This document shows, one piece after another, positions 34,450 to 45,220 of a DNA stretch of 64,000 bases (the stretch's first letter is position 1; every line of letters starts with the position of its first letter). The position numbers and the translations under genes were made by a program. Source of the DNA: Bagarius yarrelli (taxonomy: Eukaryota; Chordata; Actinopteri; Siluriformes; Sisoridae); assembly GCA_005784505.1 (NCBI GenBank), contig VCAZ01000201.1, positions 87,501-151,500 on the forward strand. The letters run 5' to 3'. Under the pieces are notes generated by a model. That model did not search any database. It was not told the origin of the DNA and saw only the letters and a program-made list of their open reading frames with translations.

Positions 34450-35015
34450 CAGGGAGTGCAGAATTATTAGGCAAATGAGTATTTTGACCACATCATCCTC
34501 TTTATGCATGTTGTCTTACTCCAAGCTGTATAGGCTCGAAAGCCGAAACTAGCCTACTACCAATTAAGCATATTAGGTGATGTGCATCTCAGTAATGAGA
34601 AGGGGTGTGGTCTAATGACATCAACACCCTATATCAGGTGTGCATAATTATTAGGCAACTTCCTTTCCTTTGGCAAAATGGGTCAAAAGAAGGACTTGAC
34701 AGGCTCCGAAAAGTCAAAAATAGTGAGAGATATCTTGCAGAGGGATGCAGCACTCTTAAAATTGCCAAGCTTCTGAAGCGTGATCATCGAACAATCAAGC
34801 GTTTCATTCAAAATAGTCAACAACAGGGTCGCAAGAAGCGTGTGGAAAAAAAACCAAGGCGCAAAAAATAACTGCCCGTGAACTGAGAAAAAGGCAAAAG
34901 GCAAGCGTGCAGCTGCCAAGATGCCATTTGCCACCAGTTTTGCCATATTTCAGAGCTGCAACATCACTGGAGTGCCCAAAAGCACAAGGTGTGCAATACT
35001 CAGAGACATGGCCAA
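34450..35015 (+). mobile_element. Tc1-like transposon, 5' part only
   Basis: Terminal CAGGGAGTGCAGAATTATTA GGCAAATGAG start (34450), a second internal GTGCATAATTATTAGGCAAC at 34639, then a transposase start at 34677 (MGQKKDLTGSEKSKIVRDI read with the plus-strand frame, helix-turn-helix region LAEGCSTLKIAKLLKRDHRT) up to GACATGGCCAAGGTAAGAAAGG. The catalytic DDE part and right end are absent. The frame is broken by a single-base change around 34860 (AAAAAATAACTG). It is among the least decayed elements here. Confidence 0.85.
34605..34871 (+). pseudogene. Tc1-like transposase N-terminal fragment
   Basis: The reading frame carries GCSTLKIAKLLKRDHRTIKR and FIQNSQQQGRKKRVEKKPRR, the paired-like DNA-binding region of Tc1 transposases. 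It stops before any catalytic Asp. The start codon of the family lies at 34677 in a different frame, so at least one frameshift is present. Confidence 0.75.
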
Positions 35016-35159
35016 GGTAAGAAAGGTCTGATTGTGCGGCTTACTGTGTGGAGGTAAAAAATAATTTTTTATAGAAAAGAAAATTAAAAATAATTTTAAA
35101 AAGTGATGTTGGCGTATTCAGTGACTCAAATGATGTAAGCAATTAATGACACATTATCG

Positions 35160-35338
35160 CATTACATTTATAGATGTTCTTATTTAGAGCGACTTACATT
35201 TATCTCTCCTATACAGCTGAGCAATTGGGGGTTAAGGGCCTTACTCAGGGACCCAACAATGGTGGCGCTGGGAATTGAATCCACAATCTTCGGATTGACA
35301 GTCGAACACTTTAACCATAAGCCACCACTTCCCACCAC
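35160..35338 (-). repeat. tRNA-derived SINE, nearly full
   Basis: Inverted copy directly after the Tc1 fragment: TTTAGAGCGACTTACATTTA, GAGCAATTGGGGGTTAAGGG, GGGAATTGAATCCACAATCT, ACTTTAACCATAAGCCACCA. Confidence 0.9.
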
Positions 35339-35370
35339 TTCACAGATCATCAGCTATAGAGCTTACAGAT

Positions 35371-35396
35371 CTCTCTCTCTCTCTCTCTCTCTCTTT
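35371..35396 (+). repeat. (CT)n microsatellite
   Basis: TC run of 26 bases. Confidence 0.9.
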
Positions 35397-36859
35397 ATTT
35401 TTTTTTCTTGCTGTAATAAAGGTAAAAATAAACAATCTGTTTATTCAATCTTTTTCGATACGTTGATTATAATCCGTACACCGTACATCAATCTGTATAC
35501 AGCAGAGGTCACCGAACTCTGTCCTGGAGGGTCGGGTGTCCTGAAAATATAGCCACCTGGACTGGCTAAGTAAGATCTTACTTGGAACTGACAGGCAGGG
35601 GTGTAGAGGGAAGTTAAAGATAAACTCCGCAGGATACCGGCCCTCCAGAACCGAGTCTGGTTTAATGACTCCTGATCTACAGCACAAAAAAGCAACGCTG
35701 ACCCACCTAATGACTAATTAGCGGTTCAGCTAAGTTCAATACATTTTGTGATTCTCCTTACAAACGGCTATAATAACTCCATCGCATCCGGTCGTACACG
35801 GCGTGCTGCTAGGGTTTAAGTTCAGTGTTTGCGCGGGTGAAGTGAGGCAAAAAACATACAATCGGTTCATAATTCTGCTTAAAGTATGTGATATGCTCAT
35901 GAATGTTTAGCATGTTAGTAATTCATCAGATTAGCGGACTAATCGCCTCTCGTTACCCCCTGTACACTGAACGACAAACGACACGTGACAGAAATTCATC
36001 CCGACATGAACGAAGTCATACGACTCAGAAATCGACTTAAACTTAGCGAACGATTGTGCAGTAAAGCAGACACGTTAAAATGACTTTTCATTATTTTAAA
36101 CTCAGAAACTTCGTCAGAGAAAATCTTTGTCATTAGATGATATCACCTAAAAGCAGTAATAAGATATTTACTGTATGAAGTGGGATTTGTAGAGAACTAA
36201 AACAAACAGGTTCAGTTCAGTGTTTGTCTGAACAGAGAGACGGGAGGTGGACAAAGCGGACAAGCAGATTATTCATGTGTGACCAACCAGGACAAAGCAA
36301 GAGCTGCATGTGTGTGTGTGTGTGTTTGTACATGGCCAGTCACTGTCTGTGTGAGACTGACACACTGTAACCCCTTTGCCTTCGGGACCGGAGACTTGGT
36401 CAGAGGTGGCGCTTGTTTCGAACAGCCTCGCGTCCGCACTGGCAGGAAGTAGAACAGTGTACGTCATCATGTGACCAGAATCGCTTGTTATCTCTTGCTA
36501 ACTCTTTTAACCGTCTCTCGTTTATGATCTCTGTATTTATAAGTAAAAGAAAACTCTTGGCTGCCTGGTTGATGGATCGCTTAAACCACTGGCTGCGGCT
36601 GCCATTTTCTCCGCTGTCATTTTATATATAAGCTTTTTCGTCACATTATTTTCTAACTCGTCTTGGATTTTCTTCATCGACCAGATGACAAGGACAGCGT
36701 TAATGTTTTGTTCCTGACCACTGCTATACTGACAGATATAATCATTGTTAATTTACCTGAACTCGCACCGCTTTTAAAAAGGCCACCCTTTCCACTGACA
36801 CCATAGGTTCCTTTGTTCAAACCCCAGGGTCACTGCTGAAGGGAGGAAAATTAATCTCA
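35397..36859 (+). other. Intergenic DNA, no gene seen
   Basis: GAGGTCACCGAACTCTGTCCTGGAGGGTCGG (35505) with CTGCAGGATACCGGCCCTCCAGAAC-like text (35628) forms the inverted ends of a small foldback repeat of about 165 bases. The remainder is unique. No exon recognised. Confidence 0.4.
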
Positions 36860-36953
36860 TTAAGCATCTGAGCAGTTGAGGGCTGTTGGTGTTCCTGGAA
36901 ATTAAACTCACAATCTTCTTATACGCAGTCCAACACCTTAACCACTGATCCTA
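36860..36953 (-). repeat. tRNA-derived SINE, partial
   Basis: Inverted head half: GAGCAGTTGAGGGCT, GGAAATTAAACTCACAATCTTC, CAGTCCAACACCTTAACCAC. Confidence 0.7.
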
Positions 36954-37012
36954 AGAGCAACTGATTCGAAAAACAATCACAATATTTTTAACTAATATAA
37001 ATGATGGAAATG

Positions 37013-37125
37013 AGTAAGTAGTGACTCAGTGTTTAGGGTGCTGGACTTCTGATCAGAAGGTCATGAGTTCAATTCCCAGACATACCAAGCTGATACTGCT
37101 GGTCCCCTAAGCAAGGCCCTTAAAG
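37013..37125 (+). repeat. tRNA-derived SINE, head half
   Basis: GTGACTCAGTGTTTAGGGTG, GGTCATGAGTTCAATTCCCAG, CCCCTAAGCAAGGCCCTTAA; tail missing. It faces the inverted partial copy at 36860, so the two heads form an inverted pair. Confidence 0.8.
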
Positions 37126-37199
37126 TCATTCTGAATCAATGTAGAGCAATAATTTATTAAACCTAAAATAAATGGATTTTAACAGTTTAATGCTTAAAC

Positions 37200-37720
37200 C
37201 GAGAGGCAGACACAGGATTCTCTGATGAGATTTACAGTAAGATGTCAGCTCTGTTTTTCCCTTAAGCTCAAGCTGGAGGTCTTTTCTGATTTCTGTAATT
37301 GCCTTTGCATTTCTTTGTCATTTATATGCATGAAACTGCTGGTGTGTGAGAACGCGTCTGCATCATTACCATCGCTGTTCCTGTTTCCTGACCTGTTTCC
37401 AGGTCAAAGTTCATCCGCTATTCATCAATTACAACTGCAATTATTCAGGAAGAAGGACAAGGAGATTGGCTTTTCCATTCTTATTTAGATGTGATTATTG
37501 AGCAACTGTTTAGGAACAGTCGCAATCGCGTAGGTTTATTGTTTTGTTGCCGTTTGCCAGAAAAGCTGTTGAGCGGATTTTTCTGAATCAGCGATGGCAG
37601 CTTGCTTTGTTTATACTGTTGTTTTTCATAGAATCACAACTGAAGATGATTCGCTGCCAGCTGCTGAAAGATGTGTGAAGGTTGTTGTGTGGCCGGTGTG
37701 TTTGTCCATGTGTTTGTGTG
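37200..37720. promoter_or_regulatory. Candidate conserved non-coding block
   Basis: About 500 bases free of repeats and near-balanced composition: TCTGTAATTGCCTTTGCATTTC, TTTATATGCATGAAACTG, CATCAATTACAACTGCAATTATTC, GATTCGCTGCCAGCTGCTGAAAG. It has octamer-like and E-box words (CAGCTG) and no long ORF. It could be an enhancer or an unseen non-coding dab1 leader exon. Confidence 0.3.
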
Positions 37721-37875
37721 TCTCCAGAGGTGGAGACTGAGTGCTTTCTAGAACACTGGATGTTGGAAGTGACTTTGGATTTGGACTGAACTAAAATGAT
37801 CTGAAAAGCCTTTTAGTTTCTCTCTTTATCTAAATCTAGTTCAGACAATTAATTCATCTCATTATATTTATGTTT

Positions 37876-38640
37876 CATAACCCTAACCCTTATGTTTCAA
37901 AAACCTAAACCCCAAATCCCTAAACCCCACCCAAACCTGAAGCCTAAAATCCCCAACCTCAAACCCTAACCCTAACCCTAACCCCAAAACCACAATCAAC
38001 AATCCTGTCTTCAAAACCTTAACCCCAATTTCAACCCCAACTCTAACATTAACCCCCAAATCCCTAAACCCAAACCACAAACCACAACCTAAACCCTCAC
38101 TTAAACTTCAACCCCAATCTTAACCCAAAATCTTCAATCTTAACCTTATCTTCAAAACCCCAATTTTAACCCCAGCCTTAAGATTAATCCGCAAATCCCA
38201 ACTTTTAACAATAACCTGAATCTTAAACCACCAAAACCACAAAACATCAACTTTCACCAACTCTAACCTTAGATCTGAAGTCCCAACCCTTAACCTAAAC
38301 TCAAACCACAAACCACAACCAGAACCCCCACCTGGACCCCAAAACTCCAAACTGAAATACCAACCCTAAGCCCAAAACAGCAATCAACAAACCTAATTTC
38401 AAAACCTTAACCCCAATTTCAACCACAACCCTAACATTAACCCCCAAATCCAAACCCTTAACCTAAACTAGAATCCAGTAACCACAACCTGGACCCCTAA
38501 ACCTCAAACTCAAACACCAATCCTGACCCCAAAACTCCAAAAACCCCATGAACAACCCTAACTTTAAAACCCTAATATAACCCAAAAAGCTCAACCCCAA
38601 CCATAACCTCAACACCAAAACCCCCAAACTAGACTATAGC
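37876..38640 (+). repeat. Degenerate telomere-like (CCCTAA)n tract
   Basis: About 765 bases of AACCCTAA/AACCCCAA/AAACCTAA variants. Perfect CCTAACCCTAACCCTAACC occurs at 37963-37983. The rest drifts to ACCCCAAA and CTTAACC words with 12-mers such as AACCCCAATTTCAACC repeated. The minus strand is G-rich (TTAGGG type). This looks like an old interstitial telomeric sequence. Confidence 0.75.
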
Positions 38641-38651
38641 CCAACCCAACC

Positions 38652-38848
38652 TGGTGAAGTGGTAGCTCAGTGGTTAAGGGTGTTAGACTGCTGATTGGAA
38701 GATAATAGGTTAAATCAGCAGGACCACCAACCTGCCACTGCTGGGCCCCTTAGCAAGGCCCTTAATACATAACCTCTCAGCTGGATTGAATAAAATATAT
38801 AAATCTAAGTCGATTTGCATAAAGACTTCTGTCAAGTGGTGGAAATAT
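38652..38848 (+). repeat. tRNA-derived SINE, full
   Basis: GTGGTAGCTCAGTGGTTAAG, GATTGGAAGATAATAGGTTA, CTGCTGGGCCCCTTAGCAAG and a decayed tail AAGTCGATTTGCATAAAGAC. It begins where the telomere-like tract ends. Confidence 0.85.
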
Positions 38849-39198
38849 GAATCCTCACCTTTATTTCAAGCTGATTTCTTTTTAAAGCTGTTTAAATCAT
38901 TCCGTAAACAAGTCATGACACACGACTCTGACGCTCTTTAAAATGCTCTGAACGTTCTGTTCAACATCTCCACCTTAAGGAACATCTATTCATGAGAAAA
39001 ATCAAAACAGCTCCTTCAAATGTTTTTTTTTTTAACACACGGCTCTACGGTCCCGCCGAATCAGTTGGGTTACAGTGTGATGACCCCATACCGAGCGTCT
39101 GGGATATACCTCTGTGATTTATAAACATGAAGAACACACTGAAGTGAGACTGACAGGCAGGGTGTTGGGGGTGCAGATTAAATCTGCTGGCTACAATA

Positions 39199-39199
39199 C

Positions 39200-39237
<38 letters not shown>
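39199..39237 (+). repeat. (TG)n microsatellite
   Basis: Perfect run. Confidence 0.95.
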
Positions 39238-39238
<1 letters not shown>

Positions 39239-39504
39239 TATGTGGGCAGAGACAGCAGACAAAAGGGATCAGGAAGGACCATGTGGGGAATCTTCTGGAA
39301 CCGCAACCGTGAGCCACATGGTGATCAATATGACAGAATTTAATATATAAACATGTAAAATATATAATAAAAACGTATTTATATAAAAATACATAAAAAA
39401 AACCCTCAATGTTTTCTAGAATTTAAACGTTTGGCCAGATCATTGTATTGTAATCCTTGTTGCTTCTTTGTGATCCCCAGATCAAAAATAAAAGGAAAAA
39501 AAAA

Positions 39505-39506
<2 letters not shown>

Positions 39507-39535
<29 letters not shown>
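39507..39535 (+). repeat. (TG)n microsatellite
   Basis: Perfect run. Confidence 0.95.
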
Positions 39536-39905
39536 CATTGCCATAACAGAGATGCCTGAACATTATAGTATAAAATGGCTATAAAATGGATAAAAATTCC
39601 CTGAATATGGAACAAATATTCTATAAAAACAATTATGTTGGTATAAAAATATGCCATTTTTAATGTCCTGATATTTCAATCTGACCTTCTTGTTTGACTT
39701 TTGGAGGCCCTTTAGAATGAGACGGTGCTGGAAAGCTCTCTCCAGGATCTGTACTGCTAAAAAGCAGTTCTATTAAACTCTGTAAGTTATTTGTCTGTTA
39801 AAATCTGCTGTTAAGGTTTAAGGAAAAAAATGGCAACCGCAGGAATCCATAATGTATGATGTCACTCATGAGACCAACTTAGCCGAGTGTTTGCTATACT
39901 TTTTG

Positions 39906-40047
39906 GGGAGGTGGTAGCGCGGAGTTGGACTGCTAATTGGAAGATCGTAGTTTTTATTCCCAGCACCACCGAGCTACCGCTGCTGGGCCCCTGAGCAAGG
40001 TGCTTAACCCCCCAATTGCTCAGTTGTATAAAAGAGATCCCTAAAAC
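39906..40047 (+). repeat. tRNA-derived SINE, tail lost
   Basis: GAGGTGGTAGCGCGGAGTTGG, CTAATTGGAAGATCGTAG, CTGCTGGGCCCCTGAGCAAG, CCAATTGCTCAGTTGTATAA. Confidence 0.85.
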
Positions 40048-40487
40048 AAAACAACAGGAGAACGAGGGAGTGAGACTACAGATGGAATCGAATGTTCTAA
40101 GATCACATATGAATGTGATGGTCAGGTGTCATATTTCTGTCTAGATTTTTATAAAGGTTTCAGTATCGAATCACGGCATGATTTCTTTAGGTTCTTATGA
40201 GAACAGTGTGTAAAGAAGGACAGTTTATTCCCTTCCCTCTCTTTTGCTCTTAATCTATAATAAGACTGGTGTAAACTGGCCATAGCATCTCTCCCGCGTT
40301 ACTCTCCGCGCATTCTAATCCTCTCTGGTAGCTCCGCCCCTTAGATTTATCTCACCGCCCCTTTCTACAGAAGACGAAAAGGGTCAAAACGCCTCGAAAT
40401 ATGTCTTCATTTGTAATAGGGCAAAAATTCAAACCCCAGCACTCCCAAACTCTGGACATTTTTACCTGCACATTTTTAGAATCCGGT

Positions 40488-40757
40488 TGCTGCTATTGAA
40501 TGTTCTGTCCAGCGTTCTGTTCTGTTCTCTGTTGTCCTTTTTGCACTGTCTGTTCTGCACTGTTCTGCACCAGGTTGCACACATGCACTTCATGTTTGTT
40601 CTGTTCAGTAGCTTTTTGTTGTTTGTTGTCTGTGTAATTGTGTTGTTTTGTGTAGCACCAGGGGGTCCTGGAGAAACGTTTCATTTCACTGTGTACTGCA
40701 TTCTGCTATATATGGTTGAAATGACAATAAAGCTCCTTAAACTTGAACTTGAACTCT
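40488..40757 (+). repeat. Retroposon 3' fragment
   Basis: TTCTGCACTGTTCTGCACC, TTGTGTAGCACCAGGGGGTC, CTGGAGAAACGTTTCATTTC, ATGGTTGAAATGACAATAAA and a short (CTTGAA)n tail. Typical end of a fish non-LTR retrotransposon; the coding part is absent. Confidence 0.6.
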
Positions 40758-40849
40758 GGACCTTTGAGTAGAACCCAAACCCTCTCCTGATTGAAGATTG
40801 CTGTATCAAGACTGACCGGCTGTTCTTTAAGGACTTATGATTTAAGTTG

Positions 40850-40850
<1 letters not shown>

Positions 40851-40919
<69 letters not shown>
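40851..40919 (+). repeat. (CA)n microsatellite, longest in window
   Basis: About 66 bases of uninterrupted CA. Confidence 0.97.
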
Positions 40920-40921
<2 letters not shown>

Positions 40922-40964
40922 GTAACTACATAATTCCTGCTTCCTGTTTTTCACCCAGATGAGG

Positions 40965-41165
40965 ATGGGTTCTCTGTTGAGTTTGGTTCTTCCTATTCTT
41001 CCTATTCCGTCTCAGGGAGTTTTTCCTTGCCACCGTTGCCCCTGGCTTTCTCATCAGGGACAAACTGTTTTCTGATTTTTTTGCATCGTATCATCTCTGT
41101 GATTGTGTAAAGCTGCTTTGTGACAATCACCACTGTAAAAAAGCGCCAAACAAATAAAATTAAAT
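40965..41165 (+). repeat. Interspersed repeat, second copy of the element at 165-424
   Basis: CTGTTGAGTTTGGTTCTTCC, CCGTCTCAGGGAGTTTTTCC, TTGCCACCGTTGCCCCTGGC, CATCAGGGACAAACTG, TGTAAAGCTGCTTTGTGACA. Here the GGGACA word is single, not expanded. Confidence 0.65.
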
Positions 41166-41171
41166 TAATAG

Positions 41172-41332
41172 AATTTAGAGCGGCTTACATTTATCTATAT
41201 CTTTCATACAATTTAGCAAATGAGTGTTAAGGGCCTTGCTCAGGGGCCCAACGATTAGGTGCTGGGAATTAAACCCTTGATCTTCTGATCAGTAGTCCAA
41301 CATCTCAACCACTGAGCTACAATTTCCCCATA
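41172..41332 (-). repeat. tRNA-derived SINE
   Basis: Inverted: TTTAGAGCGGCTTACATTTA, GAGTGTTAAGGGCCTTGCTC, GGGAATTAAACCCTTGATCT, CATCTCAACCACTGAGCTAC. Confidence 0.85.
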
Positions 41333-41399
41333 AATGTCATTTTAGCTATTTATTACTAGTTGTTAAATACAAAACAAAACAAAAAAAAAACAGATTACA

Positions 41400-41515
41400 T
41401 TTGAGTTTAAAATCCCAAAATTATATTGTATTATATTATATTATTATTATTTTTTTATATATTATTTTATTTTAATATATATTATAATATTTTTTGTTTA
41501 TTATTGTTTATGTTT
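41400..41515 (+). repeat. AT-rich tract (TTATA)n
   Basis: Imperfect TATTATATTATAT sequence of about 110 bases. Confidence 0.75.
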
Positions 41516-42119
41516 ATTCAGAAAGGCTAATTTCGCCGCTCTTATGAGTTCTTTGGCCTTCCATACTATTCGCCTCGTTATCGCATCACCCGCTGCAACG
41601 TTGCCAAGAGACGCTGCGAGCCGCGCGTGCCGCTTTTTCAAACCTTCAGTCTCGAGCAAGTCGCTAACTGTCACAGAGCCGCTCCAGATTCCTGTCGGAA
41701 AATAAAAGAGAAGAAACACATTTTCTCGGGAAATAGGGACGGAATGTGGAATTAGCTTAGAGTTTAAAACGAAAGACGGAGTTTAATTCTTTATTTTTGT
41801 AAGGAAATGTCCCTGTGCTGAGGTAAGTTACAGTTTTTTAGATTTTACCTCAGAAAAACGCACGACGTCGTTTATACTACAGCTTTTCTAACTCTGCAAA
41901 AATTAAAATGGAAGTTTCAGAACGGAGGTATGTAATGATAAACAGATCTGAGTGGCTTAAATGTGATTTAATAACGTCATTTTCTTCCTGAATCAAGGAC
42001 AGGGTGAGGGATCTCTGGTCAGGCTGGATATCCATATCTGAAGCACATCAGACTTTATCGATACAGATACATCAATACATCAATACACACAAGACAGGTC
42101 GATTTCAGGAGAAATCACG

Positions 42120-42246
42120 GGGAAGTGGTGGTCTTGGACTACCAACCCAAAGATTGTGGGTTCGATTCCCAGCTCCACCACTGTGGCCCCTGGGCAAGGC
42201 CCTTAACCCTCAATTTCTCAGTTGTATAAAAGAGATAAATGTGAGG
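42120..42246 (+). repeat. tRNA-derived SINE, tail lost
   Basis: GAAGTGGTGGTCTTGGACTA, GATTGTGGGTTCGATTCCCAG, GGGCAAGGCCCTTAACCCTC, AGTTGTATAAAAGAGATAAA. The middle of the A-box region is deleted. Confidence 0.85.
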
Positions 42247-42266
42247 CAGAAATACTCTCTGAGTAT

Positions 42267-42270
42267 ACAC

Positions 42271-42301
<31 letters not shown>

Positions 42302-42313
42302 TATATATATAGA
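42267..42313 (+). repeat. (CA)n/(TA)n microsatellite
   Basis: CA run with one AAA interruption and ATATATAT end. Confidence 0.95.
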
Positions 42314-42424
42314 GTATAGAAATTTCAGAGAAGAGTAGTGAACCTTGAGGAATTCCATAAATAGAATCTGTTCAGAAACTCTACACAGTTACCCAATAGT
42401 CAGATTAAACCAAATTTGGGGTTG

Positions 42425-42572
42425 GGGGGTGGTACCTGAGGACTGCTGGACTGGTGATCTGAAGCTCATGGGTTCAAGTACCAGTACCACCAAACTGTAT
42501 TACATGTATAAAAAATGGGATGAATGTAATTTGCTTTGAATAAGGACATTTGCCAAATGCTGAAAAAGGAAA
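42425..42572 (+). repeat. tRNA-derived SINE with internal deletion
   Basis: GACTGCTGGACTGGTGATCT, CATGGGTTCAAGTACC, then directly TGTATAAAAAATGGGATGAA and tail TTGAATAAGGACATTTGCC; the GGGCCCCTGAGC part is missing. Confidence 0.75.
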
Positions 42573-42595
42573 CAGAAACCCTGCATTCACTGTAC

Positions 42596-42785
42596 AGCCT
42601 AAAGTATCTATACACCCACCCATACCGTGCAAATAAACGTGAACCTTTCTCAAAATAATGAAAGCACTGTTTGCGGTAGCAATACAATTTTCCTTCACCG
42701 GAACTAAGAATCTACAAAGCGAGCTCCAGAGAGACACGGTTTGCCACAGTCGGGCTGGAGAGTCGTAAGATTCCAGAACTCAACT
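42596..42785 (+). mobile_element. Tc1-like transposon fragment
   Basis: GGTAGCAATACAATTTTCCTTCACCGGAAC and AAGCGAGCTCCAGAGAGACACGGTTTGCCAC match the transposase-region text of a Tc1-like family (KASSxxTRFAT type). Highly decayed; no open frame. Confidence 0.5.
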
Positions 42786-42961
42786 TACTTTGGATAACCT
42801 AGAACTCAGACAGACAAATTTTACTGATACTACCCAGAGTAGTATTATAAAGAGTGGTTTGTATTACCCACTCAGTCAGTATGTGGTTTTGGACACAGCA
42901 AAATGGAAATTGTAAGGGACATGCTGTACTTTGGATATGCTCAATTTCGATGGTAAGTGGA

Positions 42962-43135
42962 ATAGGATGTGGTGTCTGAGTGGTTGACGTGTTGGTCTGC
43001 TAATCAAAAGATTGTGGGTTTGATTTCCAGAACCATCAAATTGCCACTGCTGGGCCTCTAAGCAAGGCCCCTAACCTTCAAGTCCTCGGTTGTAAAAATG
43101 TAAATTGCTCTGGATAAGGGTGTCTGCCGAATACC
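42962..43135 (+). repeat. tRNA-derived SINE, full
   Basis: GATGTGGTGTCTGAGTGGTT, GATTGTGGGTTTGATTTCC, CACTGCTGGGCCTCTAAGCA, TGCTCTGGATAAGGGTGTCT. Confidence 0.85.
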
Positions 43136-43499
43136 CTTGTCTGTGACTGATCTGCCTCCATCAACAAAGAGATGACACATTTAATCAGCTCTATCACCAT
43201 GTTTTATCGAGTAAATGACACACTGGAGTGACTGTCAAGAGAGCTGATGATGGATAGAACGTTGAACTGACAAATAAAGGCTTTGAAGAGAAATTTGGAA
43301 GAATGGTAGGGGGTAGGAGGTGTCTTACATTAGCTTTCAAAGGATTTGAGATGATAATTACTTTATTATGTGAATCAGCAGTCTGGAAAAAAATATATTT
43401 TTGTCATTAAAAATATCTATATGTGTTTACTGAACATCTCATTCTAGATTCATTCACTTTCTTTTTGCTGTTCCTACTAGAACGTTAAGACTGACTCTG

Positions 43500-43690
43500 G
43501 GGATTTTTGTTCATTTGGTTCCAGTAGTATTAGTGAGATCAGCCCCTAATGTTGAGGTGAGGAGGTTTGGGGTTCAGTGGGTGTTCTAGTTCATCTTAAA
43601 GGTGTTCAGTTTAAAGGGGTTGAGTCAGAATCAGGACTCTGTACAGGACATGAGAGTTCTTCTACTCCAACCGTGAAGCTTAGGGTCTTT
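43500..43690 (-). mobile_element. Tc1-like transposon fragment, inverted
   Basis: AGGTGTTCAGTTTAAAGGGG and TCAGAATCAGGACTCTGTAC are the reverse of the DLNP-TEHL part of a Tc1-like transposase. Nearly the same sequence recurs at 47560-47715. Confidence 0.55.
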
Positions 43691-43844
43691 GTTCACATTA
43701 GAATATTTTTGCACTTCTAGCACATATGTGTAAATAAGAAACCCCTGACCAGAACTAGAACCTCGGCTTTCATGATGGCATAAGGTAAATAGAATGCTTC
43801 TCTACATGCGGTACAATTTTCTCAGCAATTCATTCAGCACACAA

Positions 43845-44100
43845 ACCTGACTAGGCAATTAAGAGAGGATTTTCTCTTCTGACAGCTTTACAGAGTAGGT
43901 TGCTTGAATAGATGCAAATGATATTTGCATTAAGTTCCCCACAGGCAATTATCATGAAATTAGATCTATTTTTAGCAAAACTGCATAAATACAACATTGT
44001 TTGTAGGGTTGGCATAATATAAAGACAGACTGGAAGGAAAAGACGTCTTTTTTCTCTCTGTCCAGCCCAACCAGTCAAGGATGGCTTTAGAATCCGCATC
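43845..44100. promoter_or_regulatory. Candidate regulatory block with octamer dyad
   Basis: Unique sequence holding ATGCAAATGATATTTGCAT at 43912-43930, two octamers in inverted orientation (a near-perfect palindrome), plus CAGGCAATTATCATGAAATTAG. POU-domain factors bind ATGCAAAT. No ORF of note. Confidence 0.4.
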
Positions 44101-44640
44101 GGTTGTACAGAGTGTAGTTTATATTATCTTTTTGATTTTTGCGTCAGCGAATAGACGTGTTGAAGTGATAAACTCAGAGCGCCTCATGAGCAAATAATTC
44201 ACTTCAACCATACGGCGGAGAGGACCAAGAGCACGTTGTGCATTCATTCTCCTTTTCCCAGAGGCTTCTCAAAAATGGCACAGGATTTAGAGAACTTGGC
44301 ATATGACGGCTGGCACAGGATCAAGGCTCTGCAGCACAGAGAAACCATCAGATATGACACTCTTCCCTGCTAGCTATTTTAATGCAGGAATATCAATTCA
44401 CCGCTTCACTTAGATCTTCAGGAACATCACAAAAGAGGCCGGATTGCTGGATTAATGAATCGTTAAAGACGGCTGTTGGCCGAGTGACTGACACGAAGCC
44501 ATATGACTGCCTCTCGGCAGTTTTGCAATTCTGGTGCAATGTGAAAGAGAAACGATAGTGAAGCTCAGCTCAATGCAGTTTGCTTTGACTTTGGCAGCTT
44601 CTCAGTTTGTACTTTACGAGGTCAGAAGCAAAGACGTAGT
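44101..44640 (+). other. Unique intergenic DNA, possible conserved non-coding block
   Basis: Repeat-free and less AT-rich than the surroundings, with CTGGATTAATGAATCGTTAAAG and GCGTCAGCGAATAGACGTG. No splice-bordered exon seen. Confidence 0.3.
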
Positions 44641-44807
44641 TGAATGAACAATGAGGTCGTCATGAGCACTGAAATTGACAGGCAGGTTTTATGTGCGTAT
44701 AACATTAGGTCCTGAAGTGCTTTATTTTTTTTATACCACAGTTTATCCATTTATGGTTTAAAAGTCATATACACTGTTCAGTACTAACAGTACATCCCCT
44801 AACCAGG

Positions 44808-45220
44808 AGATCCCACCAGGATACACTATGGAAAGAAAGCAAGCCGTGCATCGTGAAGCTTTGGCCAATGTTCTGCTTAAAAATTCTTCTGGATGTAGAT
44901 GTGACATTTTCCACCTTTCTCCAAACTGTTGCAGATCAAATACATCCCTTTACGCTGACAGTGTTTCCAGTTGGCTCCTTTTTTGAGGATCAAAATAGTT
45001 AAGGAAACATGGAAAAAAACATGAAAAGGTCTAAACTTGGCCTCCACATTTCCCAGATTTCAGTATGATTAAGCGTCTCCATCTTACAACTCACAAGACT
45101 TTAAAATTAGCTTGGCGAAAGAAACACAGCAGGCCGTCAGAGGTCTTGTGGAGTCCATGCCTTGATGAGAGCTGTTTTGGTGGCATAAAAGCAGAACTGG
45201 CTTAATCTTATGGCTGATTG
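44808..45220 (+). mobile_element. Tc1-like transposon, 3' transposase remnant
   Basis: Sense-oriented but full of indels: CCCACCAGGATACACTATGG, TGTTGCAGATCAAATACATC, GGCCTCCACATTTCCCAGAT TTCAGTATGATTAAGC (the WPPxxPDLNPIE catalytic region, degraded to WPPHFPDFSMIK), AGAGGTCTTGTGGAGTCCAT, GAGAGCTGTTTTGGTGGCA and TTATGGCTGATTG. No intact frame. Confidence 0.65.

Noticed and set aside
41501..41719. 72-residue minus-strand ORF with KKRHARLAASLGNVAAGDAI
   Set aside because: It looked protein-like, but I could not match it to a family and saw no convincing splice partners nearby.
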